Shown in pieces: positions 13,085 through 23,151 of a stretch of 64,000 bases of DNA. The stretch spans positions 157,182,439-157,246,438 of the forward strand of contig BTPG01000003.1 of NCBI GenBank assembly GCA_036245525.1, given 5' to 3'. Both the position numbers and the translations under genes were made by a program. Within the stretch, counting starts at the first letter, position 1. Each line of letters begins with the position of its first letter. The notes under the pieces are model-generated. The model worked only from the letters and a program-made list of their open reading frames with translations. It was not told the DNA's origin and did no database searches. The stretch is from Semisulcospira habei. Taxonomy: Eukaryota > Mollusca > Gastropoda > Semisulcospiridae.

Positions 13085-13350
13085 GCATAGGTAGTTTAAG
13101 TTGTGAATAGTATTTGAGAAAAAAAAATCTTAGTATCACTATATGGCTTTTAAAAAAATCTATTTCCAGTGACCTTGACCTTTGAGAGGGGTCATTGTAT
13201 GTTTAGAAAGGTCTCGCCCAAAACAGTGTCCTTGGCCCAAGCTTGAAAACTGTGGCTTGAAAAGTTTCTAAAAATGCCAATGTTAAAGTTTACTAGGGAC
13301 TGATGAAACTGGCCCATTACAGACTCACCTTTGCTTTTGCATGTGAGCCA
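13085..13350 (+). repeat. Pearl-like last monomer and right terminus
   Basis: Continues the array after the intervening segment: gtatttgagaaaaaa, gaccttgacctttgagagg, tgtttagaaagg, then catgtgagccaaaatc as right end. Confidence 0.65.
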
Positions 13351-13394
13351 AAATCAAAAATTTCTTCTCATGGAATCCTATGGACACACCCTTA

Positions 13395-14125
13395 CAAATA
13401 TAAGAACAGCAAAGCCCTCATGGCTCGTGAGCATGACTCATCTACAGCATTTATTTGATCTGTGATCTTGACCTTTCTAATGAGTCACTCATATGAGCAA
13501 GTGTTTAAATGTCAAAATGTACCTGCAAGATCCCATGTCTTATCAACATATACATGTGCATTTTTCACACATCTGTTGACCTCCCTTGACCCTTGACCTT
13601 CACTATCGTCGGCCAAATTATCATTCATAAGAAGGTTGATTGAAATGTTAGCAACAGCTCCAATAAAAACTTACATTTTATTAAAAAGTAGGCATTTCTA
13701 AAATGTTTGCAAAAGTGCCAATAAAAACTTTCATTGTATAAAAAGGCATTTTGCATGAATTTCCTGACCTCATGTGACCCTCAACCATAGAGCAGGATTG
13801 CCAGAATTAGTATGCACACAAAGATCTTAACATCAGGTACCTGAATACTAAGTTTTACTTTGAAGTTGAAAATGGTATTTGAGAAGACAATTTTTTTTTA
13901 ACTATTGACCTATTGTGACCTCAACCTTTGAGCAAGGTCACTCAGATTGGTATGTTTAAAAAGGTTTTGCCACAAGTATCCTTAGGCCAAGCTTGAAGAC
14001 TGTCTTAAATACTCTCCGAGAAAATACCAAAGTTAAAATTTAACATGGACAACACATGGCAGACAAAAGATGGATGGCCCAATTCATAACTCACTTTTGC
14101 TATCGCACATGAGCCAAAAATGGAA
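13395..14125 (+). repeat. Near-complete pearl-like element, forward
   Basis: Left terminus (aagaacagcaaagccctc, ~13402), decayed monomers (~13610, ~13805, ~13945) and right terminus (actcacttttgctatcgc, then acatgagcc, ~14090-14117). It is immediately followed by a TA and a cagtggagtcc terminus of another element. Confidence 0.7.
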
Positions 14126-14129
14126 AGTA

Positions 14130-14290
14130 CAGTGGAGTCCGCTTAACACAAATTTCTGGGGACAGAAAATTAGTGTGTGTAAAACATGTTTGTGTTAACT
14201 GATTTAGACTAAAAATTGTTCACTGTCTGAAAGAAGAGAGTGTTTGGGAGATGTGTAACCGAGTGTGTCCTGCATGGAGGTTAAAAGTGC
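14130..14290 (+). mobile_element. Tigger/pogo-like DNA-transposon end fragment
   Basis: Starts cagtggagtccgcttaacac directly after TA. The same terminus occurs at 31535 and, inverted, at 19253, and TA flanks fit the Tc1/mariner superfamily. Only this end and ~150 bp can be followed, with no transposase coding. Confidence 0.45.
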
Positions 14291-14329
14291 ATAGTATAAT
14301 ACTTTACCTGCTTACTCTCATCTCAATAG

Positions 14330-15395
14330 GAAAACAAGAATGGCAAATCCCTCAAGGCTCACATGCATGACCGATCCACATAATTAATGACCTTGTCCTT
14401 TCAATAATCACCGAAATAAGCAAGCATTCAAGTGTTTTAACGCAACATAAGGAAAGGTTTGGCATTTGTACCCGCAAAATCCATGTTTTCTCAAAATGTA
14501 TGCATTTTTCACTTTGTCAACCTCCCCATTGACCTTTTTGAGTCCAGGTAGTAAACCAAATCAGCATGCATAGACAAGGTATTATCAGCTACCTTTCTGC
14601 CAAATTTGGTTGAAAAGTTTGCACAAATCCTGATAAAAACTAAAATTCTACAAAAGACATTTTTCACACCATTTGCTGATCTCTTATGGCCCTTGACCTT
14701 TCCAAGAGGTCATCCAAGTTAGCATGCATAGGAAGATCTTGCCATCAGGTACCAGGTTTGAGATGGAATTGCAAATAGTATTTGAGAAAGACATTTTTTT
14801 GGTCAGAAAATGGCTATTTGTTACCCATTTCCTGATCTCTTAATGTGACCCTTGACCTTTCCGAGGGGTCATTAAAATTAATGTGCATAGGAAGGTCTTA
14901 CTATCAGGTATCTCTGTAAAAAGTTTTTGTTTGAAATTTTGAGAAAAAAATATCTCTGTACCAGGTTTGAGTTTGAAGTTGTGAATAGTATTTGAGAAAA
15001 AAACATATGGCAATTTTTGACCTATTTCCTGAGCTCTTGTGACCTTTTACCTTTTTGATGGGTCAACCAAATTAGTATGCATAGAAAGGTCTTACCATCA
15101 AGTATCTTTACATCAAATTTGGGTTTGAAAATGTTTCAAAAAATAAATTTTGTCAAAATATGGCAATTTGTTTACCCATTTTCTGATCCCCTGTGACTTT
15201 GACCTTTAAGGGAGGTCACTCAAATTGGCATGCTTAAAAAGGTCTTGCCACAAAGTATCCTGAGGCCAAGTTTGAAGACTGGCTCGAATAGTCTCTGAGA
15301 AAATGCCAATGTTAAAGTTTAACACCACACATGGACGATGGACGGACAACCAATGACCCAGAACACAGACTCACTTTTGCTTTGCACATGAGCCA
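14330..15395 (+). repeat. Long pearl-like element, forward, both termini
   Basis: The longest uninterrupted array: left terminus aacaagaatggcaaatccc (~14335), monomer landmarks near 14567, 14723, 14883 and 15077, a diverged last unit (~15230) and right terminus (cagactcacttttgctttgc, then acatgagcc, ~15366-15393). Spacing 156-195 bp; the largest gap contains a partial internal duplication. Confidence 0.8.
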
Positions 15396-15694
15396 ACAAT
15401 ACACTGCATGCGTACATCTCTTGAATTTAATGTACAATCCAACAGGAAAACAATAATCCATCTGATAAAACAGCCCCATAACCACGTGCAAACGCTTCAC
15501 GTTGATCCGTGTCACGATCCTTGGAACTGTTTCTTTCACCCTCTGTGGCACTTTGCGCCTACTGCTTACAAATCAAATCAGTATGTGTTGTATCACCATC
15601 ATATTGAGGAATGAAAAATCAAACGATAAAAATGACTGATTGTGAATGAATATAAGATTGACTGAATACAGAAACACCATCAATAGAGATGGCA

Positions 15695-15850
15695 CTTCCC
15701 CCCCATCTCACTGCGGCTCACTCCCGCCATACATCACATGGTCAGTCTTTGGTTGAATAAAGAATGGGAAAGGAAAAATCTTACCTAGACTAACCAGCTG
15801 TGCTTACCACTAACCGATCATTTTCAGAAACAGGGCTCTACGTAAACAAG
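15695..15850 (+). mobile_element. DIRS-like terminal fragment (matches DIRS-B end, inverted)
   Basis: Reverse complement aligns with 60640-60765, the 3' end of the DIRS-like element at the right edge: shared words include acatcacatggtcagtctt, ttggttgaataaagaatggg and gatcattttcagaaacaggg. No coding remains attached. Confidence 0.6.
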
Positions 15851-17010
15851 ATGGGATGAACCATAACCCACAAAGTCTCTTGTACATGTATATGATAGCT
15901 GTCCTCACTGTCAATGGTCTCTAACTACTGTCTTTGAGGGGCACAGTGCATACATGTCACTGGCTTGAACGCATCATTTGTCATGATGTAATGATAGTGT
16001 TTACGTACTTTTAGAATTTACGTGATATGCGTTTCACTTTGGCTTTTAGTCTCGAGACAAATGGTGAAAATTCAGTCTCGCTATAACTTTTGTGAAGTGA
16101 GGTTGACTTTACATGATATACACGAGCATGCTCATCTGACAGTGTTTTGACTGGCACATTTGTATGTGTGTGTGTGCGCACGCACCCACCCGCTGTGTGT
16201 GTGTGTGAGAGAGAGAGATCGACACCATTAAAGTATTGCGTCAATATTTGTGTGGTGATGAAGTTGCTGCTCTTAACGTCACCGTCACTGATTTTTGTCT
16301 GAAGCTGATTAAAATCTTTCATTTTTCTGCAAAGAATTAATTTTTACTGCTAAAGTTGAAAAGGTACAAAGCTGGCTAATGAGCTCATCCAATGTCTTTC
16401 TCCAAGCTAGCTATATCCAAAATTCAAAATGAATATGACAAAAATTGCGAACTCTAATGTGGGTAACTGACTTTCTATAAGTGGTCTTCCTAAATCAAAC
16501 TGTCAGATATAGAGAGAGAGCTAGAGCTTTGTGTCAATTCATGTACAACAACAATGTGTCTGGTGCTTTGCATCAATTTAGCAACAATGTGTAACACTGA
16601 TGTGTCTAGTGCTTTTACGTCACCGTCACTGTCTGAAGTTGTGAATTTTCGTTTGGACATTTTTTCTGAAATGAATTATTTTTTACGAAAACGTTGAACA
16701 GGCACAAAGCTGGTTAATGAACTCATTAAATGTCTTGTTTCAAAATTTCAAATGAATATAACACAAGTTACAGACTCAAATGCAGGTCAACCAACTTTCT
16801 ATAAACAGCAATTTTTCTCTTTAATGAGTAATCCAATTTAAATATTCTGAAAAGAACTCCCGCCAAAAGTATGTTCAGCCGCAAGGTTAGTGTAACTAGA
16901 CATGACGTAATTTTTATCTGGTTACTTTAGTTGCCAGACTTTTAGATCTGCCTGCCTTTGTCATCATGGACATGCTTTTAAATTCCCCCCACCATGACCC
17001 ATCCTAAAAA
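15851..17010. other. No gene; short (GT)n/(GA)n microsatellite
   Basis: Contains (tg)n-(ca)-(tg)n-(ga)n around 16164-16218 and two internally similar stretches (16080-16350 and 16610-16800, both caaagctggttaatga-like). A word similar to 31008-31060 (aacaagatggga ... cacaaagtctctt) begins at 15848. No coding signal. Confidence 0.4.
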
Positions 17011-17034
17011 GTCTCTTCTATAAATAGAAGAGAC
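17011..17034. repeat. Perfect 11-bp-arm inverted repeat
   Basis: gtctcttctat (17011-17021), aa, atagaagagac (17024-17034), set between A-rich flanks. Confidence 0.8.
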
Positions 17035-17282
17035 CTAAAAACGTGCAGCCCTTCCCTATCTCCCCAGTACAATTTTTTTTGCGCTCACCAATCACTAGCA
17101 GAACAAGAAAGGCAAAGCCCTTATGGCTCATGTGTATGACCGATCCACACTTGACAATAAGGGGTGGCTTCTGCACCAACAAAATCCATGTTTTCTCAAA
17201 ATTTATAAAATTTAATCAGTTTTCACACATCTGTCAAACCCCCCAATACCCTTGACCTTTGCGATGAGTTGACTAAATTAGT

Positions 17283-17526
17283 ACACTTTGGTACCGGTCT
17301 CAGGCCACTTTACAAATTTCAAATACAAGCGATCAAAAAATCTCTGTAACTTCAGTAGCTGACTGGCCCTTCGTTTGTCTTGTACTGTGTTTGTCTTAAA
17401 TGGCGTAAATCCGTGTCTGTTTCGTGAGTGTGTGTGTTGGGTTTCAGGCGCGGCGCTTTGAGTCGATTTCCCCAAAATTGAGAAAAAGCGCCTATATAAT
17501 AACGGTATTATTATTATTATTATTAT
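17283..17526 (+). mobile_element. ~244-bp short retroposon with (TTA)n tail, copy 1
   Basis: Begins cactttggtaccggtctcag and ends gcgcctatataataacggta plus a TTA microsatellite. A second copy lies inverted at 29100-29342. It interrupts a pearl-like monomer at attagt|a..catagg. The 3' microsatellite tail indicates retroposition (SINE or 5'-truncated LINE). I could not place convincing tRNA-like A and B boxes. Confidence 0.7.
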
Positions 17527-17958
17527 ACATAGGAAGGTCATGTCAGCTGCCTTTGTGCCAAATTTGATTGAAAAGTTTGCCAAAATGTTGATAATAACTA
17601 CAATTCTATAAAAAAAAAATTGGCATTTTATACACATTTGCTGAGCTCTTGTGACCCTTCACCTTTTCCAATGGGTCATCCAAATTAGTACGCACATGAG
17701 CCAAAAATTCTTACCATCAGGTATCTCTGTAGCAAGTTTGGGTTTGAAGTTGTGAATAGTAATTGAGAAAAAACATTTCTTGTCCAAATATGGCTATTTT
17801 TTACCTATTTCCTGAGCTCTTGTGACCCTTGACCTTTCTGAGGGGTCATCCAAATTAGTATGCATAGATAGGTCTTATCATCAGGTATCTCTGTAGCAAG
17901 TTTAGGTTTGAAGTTGTGAATAGTATTTGAGAAAAAACATCTTTTGTCAAAATATGGG

Positions 17959-18343
17959 CCCCCACCCGGGTCTGCCCTGGGGGACTTGGGTGGGGTTAGG
18001 TACTTTTTAGTTCCCAGGGTCACCCTGGTCAGCCCCACAGGGTGAGTTTTTCTCTCTATTCTGGGGCATGTGTTTCTGTCTACCCGAGGTCCATTCACCT
18101 GTATTTGCCTTTTTAAAACTCTCCCTACTGTCTGCACTGCCTGTAGCTCTTGATATTGGATGGGTGTTGCTAAATGGTCTTAGCTTTATTTAGGCCCCAT
18201 GTGTTAGGTTTATTTAATGTATTGGACCGGCTGGCGACATACATTCAATGTTCTGTTTAGTTGTTTTTTTTTCACAAGCAGTGCAGGCACGTCCTGAGAA
18301 AGCCTTGTTGCTGTCGGGACGTTAAGCAATGTACAATGTACAA
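17959..18343 (+). mobile_element. 385-bp short retroposon with 12-bp target-site duplication
   Basis: Flanked by tcaaaatatggg at 17947-17958 and again at 18344-18355, within a pearl-like monomer that normally reads tcaaaatatggc. Starts ccccacccgggtctgcc and ends in a short tandem tail (acaatgt repeated). A tgtcgggacgttaa word near the 3' end resembles tails of many invertebrate LINE/SINE families. No recognisable coding. Confidence 0.75.
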
Positions 18344-18854
18344 TCAAAATATGGGGTGGACCTATATCTTCAGTTCTTGTGACCCTTGACCTTTCTGAGG
18401 GATTAACCAAATTATAATGTATAGAAAGGTCTTACCATCAGGTATCTTTGTACCAAGTTTGGGTTTGAAGTTGTGAATAGTATTTGAGAAAAAAACATCT
18501 TTTGTCAAAATATACTTATTTTTTAATATTTCCTGATCCCGTGACCTTGACCTTTATGAGAGGTCACTGAAATTGGTATGTTTAGAAAGGTCTTGCCACA
18601 AAGTACCCTTGGGCCAAGTTTGAGACTGTAGCTTGAATAGTCTCCAAGAAAATGCCAACGTCAAAGTGTACCATGAATGCCAGACGGATGACCACTGGCC
18701 CAGAACATACTCGCTTTTGCTTCGCACGTGAGCCAAAAATTCTTAACATTTCAGTCTGTCACCACTACCACCCCCCTCCCTCTTGCCAATCAGTGTGTGT
18801 ACGGAACCTGCAACGGGTGTGTGTCCGTCACCCTCCTCTGTCACTTATGTAGAG

Positions 18855-19253
18855 AGGTGTGTAATTATGATGCACGCGAGTGTGCCTGTTGAGCACTAGT
18901 GGTTCAAAACAATGGATATATATAACTTGTTATCATTCAGGCGTAGTAGCTATTGCGTAACAGAGTTCACAGCTACTTCTGTAAACAAAGCTTTCGCGTG
19001 CAGTGTTACACATAGGACGGCATCGTCTCAGTCCTTGGGATGGTTGTTCATGTTAAATAGGTGAAAATACTAAAAATTGTTCTGTTGCAGAAAGAAAATC
19101 AGCCTCATGTTAAGCAGGAATTTTGTGTCAAGCATTTTGTGTTAACCAGGAAATGTTAATAAAAAACAAGAGGGCTATCTGCCCGGAATTAAAAATGTCT
19201 CGTGTTAACCAGAAATTAGTGTAAAACATGTTTGTGTTAACTGGACCCCACTG
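18855..19253 (-). mobile_element. Tigger/pogo-like non-autonomous element, copy 1
   Basis: Ends ...ggaccccactg followed by TA (19254-19255). The inverted homologue at 31535-31998 shares its length, including ccatcccaaggactgagac and the cgcctgttgagca word at the far end. The far end lacks a matching terminal repeat, so copies may be truncated there. No transposase reading frame. Confidence 0.5.
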
Positions 19254-19439
19254 TACAATGTTGATATGACAGGGCTATTAATATATCTGATCTTTTTTTT
19301 TATGCTTTATGACAGAGTAATGTATATGTGTGGCACAAAAGGTTCAAATTAGTAAATGTATTGTCTGCTATCTCGATGAGCAAGATATGTTCTTTTTATG
19401 GTGCAATGTACTGTGCAAATAAGGACTCGTATCACCAAA

Positions 19440-19581
19440 TTATTCTTTGGCTGTGATGAGCTTGAATTTAATGTTCCTTTTCACGGTGTGTTTGATGAGC
19501 TTGGAGTAGCGTTGCAGCAGCTGTTCCCAGTAGCACAAGATGTCTTTCATGTCCAAATGATCCCATATAAACTTCCGGCCT
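19440..19581 (-). CDS. POGLUT1: POGLUT1-like protein O-glucosyltransferase, terminal coding exon
   Basis: Last coding exon of a protein O-glucosyltransferase of the POGLUT1/rumi (CAP10, KDELC-related) family, an ER enzyme that transfers glucose to serines of EGF repeats, for example on Notch. The exon encodes GRKFIWDHLDMKDILCYWEQ and about 27 further residues to a TAA at 19442-19440. The F-I-x-x-H-L-x-M-x-D-I-x-C-Y-W-E-x-L-L-x-x-Y-S-K pattern matches the C-terminus of animal POGLUT1. A pyrimidine-rich acceptor (tttttcccag) ends at 19582, leaving one base of a split codon. The upstream exon at 28995-29051 ends two bases into a codon, so the join is in phase. The end (TAKE) lacks an obvious KDEL-type retention signal, unlike many family members. 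No clear polyadenylation signal before the transposon at 19253. Confidence 0.85.
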
Positions 19582-19719
19582 CTGGGAAAAATTAAACAAT
19601 CACAATCATTTAGGTCTACAATGTGGTCTGTGAGTTCTAAAGTATAGCGCAACATCAAATGCTAATAACATCTTGAACTCTTCAGGCACATGCGTTTCCC
19701 ATCATAAAATGAATTTTTC

Positions 19720-20003
19720 CTCTAAAATGTATTTTTCGAAAAATACTTACCGATGACATGACTATATGGAAGTGTCTACTACTTACTAAATTTTAGCCTA
19801 AGAACCTGTTGTGCTACAACACAACCCGGGAGGCACTCAGGGAACCCCCAGAGGGGCCGAGAGTTGTCTCCCGTTACTGCCCATCCGGTTCCGAGTCACG
19901 AGGTGACCAACCAGTCAGAATACTTAGCTCACCAGCGGCAAGCGGGGCAGGTCGTCCGAGTCATGTCATCGGTAAGTATTTATCAAAAAAATACATTTTA
20001 GAG
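19720..20003 (-). mobile_element. 284-bp palindrome-ended DIRS derivative (mini-DIRS)
   Basis: Ends are ~43-bp inverted repeats: ctctaaaatgtatttttcga ... accgatgacatga at 19720-19761 and its complement at 19961-20003. The interior (19763-19935) matches the leader of the DIRS element at 28420-28560 in inverse orientation, including accgatgacatgactatat and gttccgagtcacgaggtgac. It is therefore a deletion derivative of the same family, MITE-like in form but retrotransposon in origin. It lies in the intron just upstream of the POGLUT1-like last exon. Confidence 0.75.
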
Positions 20004-22996
20004 TGGCACGGTTAGTGACTGTTTTGACAGTGGTAGTCGAAAGTTACCGAAGCACCGGTCAGTGTAAGAATAGGGAGTTGTTTTCACGTGGGTAGAGACG
20101 GGTTAGTGTTCCTTGTTTTGCACGTGCGGGGCGTGCTAGTGAATACGGTAGTGTGTTCACTGCAGAGTTTACCTTGTCGGTAGCAAGGGAATAATAGTTT
20201 AGTTCGCAGCTGTACTCGGTTAGACCAGGTTGTCTTGCCCAGCTGACTGTTGGAGTCAGTAACTGACCGTTTGTGAGAGTCAGTGACACAGCGCCGATCC
20301 AGTCCCGTGGTCGTTGGTGGCCGGAGACTGGGGGTTGTTTTGCCTACGGGTGACAGCGTTGTGACAGGTCGCAGAGGAGGTAAGTGCGTTAAAAATCCCG
20401 CGTGCGGATGTTTTGTCATGTTATGGTTGTTATGGTCTAGGGGTATCGTGGGGGAAAAAGGAGGGTAGAACTCGATGGGTGTTAAAGGGAAGTATTTTGG
20501 CGTTATTGTTTGGTTCTGTAATTATTAGTTGGTTTTAACTGTTAGCGACATGTTGCATTGGTTAGTGGAATGTGTTAGTGAAGTGTTATATTCGCTTGTT
20601 GTGAAAGTGCAGAGAATGTTAGGAAGGCTTTTTTATAATGTTTGAGAACTTTCGTTGTTTTGGTTCATGTGTACATTTTGGAATGATTTGGAAAGCACGT
20701 GTCACATGAGTGAAGGTCAAGTGCTTGAATGGCAAGTGGTAGTGTTTTTGTAAACTGTAACGCACGCAGACTTGCCCACAGTCGTACGCACAGACTCTCA
20801 CGCAACAGACGCATACACCGCCACTGACTCAGACGGGCGCATTCATGCGGTAAAACACAACACACGGGCTCCCTTTCTAAAGTAACCTTTATACACTATA
20901 AATGAAAAGAACGACTTACATGATTATCAACTATATACACTGTTCTATTATCACACCACACACGTATCACAATATCTTTGCCAGGTTAGGTCTTAGTCTC
21001 ACATTGCCTCCAACCTGTTTGATGTTGTTGCCTGGTTACGTTGGTCCTTCTCACGTCTAGGCGTGAAAGTCCTTCGTCGTACGCTTATTGCCGTCCTGTC
21101 TCTCTGGGCACGGACGTCCTTGTTCTCGTACGGTACTCAGTTCTCGCTTGGACTTGGGTGTCTTGGTTCCCAGTCAGACTCACTCTCAGAAGAGCTGGAG
21201 GGATGACCTCACGTAGGTCCCACCTGCGACTCGACGTCTCGGCGTCCGTCTTTCCACTCTCGTTACAAGAACTCTGAATAGACAACAAAAGTCCCAACGT
21301 AACACTTGCTAAACACACAACATATTGGATCAATGAGAAACGTCACGTAACCTGGCTGTGTGTACAAATAACTCACACGTTCATTCACACACACACACAC
21401 GTGCTTCATAAACTATTTTCGTATCACCCCCATATCTCTGTCACTATCTTGAAACAGACTATAGCCTAACTGACACTCTTGCTATACCTTACTCTATACC
21501 CTGGAAAAGACTATGCTTACCCAACCACGTACTATCTTCATAGTGGCTTAGACATACACACTTCATATTCCTTTAGTCATCTAACTCGGTAAACAACTGT
21601 ATACAAAAACACCGGTTACTTCACCAAATTCTAAACATACTATAACTAAACCAAACCGGAACACCGCTATACAACCACGTTAATCTTACCACGCATACTG
21701 TCTTTAACTAAACAACTATCAATACTACGTTTATAGAAACATACCTGAAATCTAGGCTTCAGAGTCTTGGAATGCGGGCTAGGTAACTCAAACACAACCG
21801 TTCCATACGACAAGACAGCCCGCACTACCGATCTAGACCTCTGACAGTCACAGCTTCCGCCTAGAACTCACTAAACAGAACTCACTAAAAATCCCGTGCT
21901 AACCATGTCTTACAGATTTCCCGTGCGTCGAGTGCCACACGGACTATTGGCACCAACAAACCGTTAACAGAAACCGTACCGTACTAATCCTACTCGTTAA
22001 CAAAAACCGTACCGTACTAATCCTATTGTGCGAGCACTATGCATAAGCATAGAGCTTCATCACATAATCCAAGCAGGGTGGGTATGGTGGTTAGCTATTT
22101 TTAGGACCCTCTGGTTTATGTTGCTTACGGGGCCATTTAGGCTTCTGCTTTTGTTTTGCATTTTGACGTTCGGGGTCGGGACCGGTTGGAGGGCCGACGG
22201 GCATCAGGACCAACCACGCCTCGCTGAGTGTCGGCGTGGAAGGGGCGCGGTCATCTGTACTGCTGAAGCTGCCGTGTCGCCATCGCAACCGGACCTCGCG
22301 CCAGGGAAACGGAGAGAGAGAGACAGAGAGAGGGAGAGAGAAGACCCGCGAAGCTGTATGACCGTTAAGGAACCCGGGCGGGAGGGATCCACAGGCGTTC
22401 GTCAACTTACCACGGTGGTCCCATTCTTATTCAGCTTTCCGTCACTCACTCTGCCTTGGTGTAGTTACATGATTCTTGTATATGGACAGTATATTGTAAA
22501 TAACGTTTTTCAGCCGTCAGTTCGGAGGGCTGTAACCTGACTTTTTATTGTTATTGTGGAGCAACAGTGCTGCGTAGCGTGGGGGAGTGTTTGTTTCCAC
22601 CACTCGATGCAATGCTGATGCTGTGGAAGTAGTATTAACCTTGGCTTAGTTTTTTCCCTTTTGTTTTTCTTTTCTTTCTTTTTTTTTTCAGGAGGGGAGT
22701 AGGGGACAGGGAGGGGAAGTGTCGGTGGGAAGTGTGGGAAGGAAGGAAAGGGGGATAGTTAGTGTATTAGTAATAAAGATTGAGTGTACGTGTAAAGTAA
22801 ATGTGTTGTGTTGCTTGTGCCGAGCTGTAACCTGTCTTGAGGCAAGACGCTAGGGTCCTTTATCTATCTCTTCCTTCTCTTCTACTCCCAACCTTCATTC
22901 TCGTCTATCTCTCTTTAGTCGGGACATTTGGGGGTTCTACTTCTATTCTATCTTCCATTCTCGTCTGTCCTTCCCTAGTCGTGACAGAGGAAAAAT
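20004..22996. other. Unexplained ~3-kb intronic segment, GC-richer than surroundings
   Basis: No recognised protein. Structure seen: a 36-bp direct duplication near 21965-22025 (accgtaccgtactaatccta twice); an (AG)n tract at 22313-22343; a strong polypyrimidine tract ending ttttcag at ~22691 followed by a purine-rich block (22692-22760) and an aataaag at 22771. The last three features could be a 3' splice site plus poly(A) signal, or the polypurine tract and LTR of a decayed retroelement. A 170-codon + strand open frame at 22028-22540 has low complexity and no motif. Confidence 0.35.
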
Positions 22997-23043
22997 TCAT
23001 TTGTTTCCTCAAAATACATTACCGATGACATGACTATATGGAA
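22997..23043. repeat. DIRS-A left inverted terminal repeat
   Basis: tcatttgtttcctcaaaata followed by cattaccgatgacatgacta; complementary to 28571-28619 with a 2-bp indel (tatat versus tatatat). Confidence 0.85.
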
Positions 23044-23151
23044 GAATTGCGATAAGGAGGAGGGTGCCACGCCCAAACACCGCTGCAGATGGGTTAAGTC
23101 GGAGCCATCCTCCCTGCCGCAAACTCCCGACAATTTTAGCTAAGTGTGCAC

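Larger units (their letters stand above)
17100..18735 (+). repeat. Pearl-like element interrupted by two retroposons
   Basis: Left terminus aacaagaaaggcaaagccc (~17103), monomers near 17225, 17530, 17690, 17860, 18410 and a last unit ~18575, right terminus (cgcttttgcttcgcacgtga, ~18710). The array reads through after removing the inserts at 17283-17526 and 17959-18343, so it predates both. Confidence 0.8.

Noticed and set aside
15312..15551. Minus-strand frame overlapping a pearl-like right end
   Set aside because: Half of it is the repeat terminus and no motif is present in the rest.
17283..17526. tRNA-derived SINE with Pol III promoter
   Set aside because: gagtcgatttcc resembles a B box but lies too far from the 5' end; no A box in place. 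Kept only as a short retroposon.
22028..22540. 170-codon + strand open frame
   Set aside because: Low-complexity Arg/Glu tract from an (AG)n repeat, no domain, and the antisense frames are equally open.
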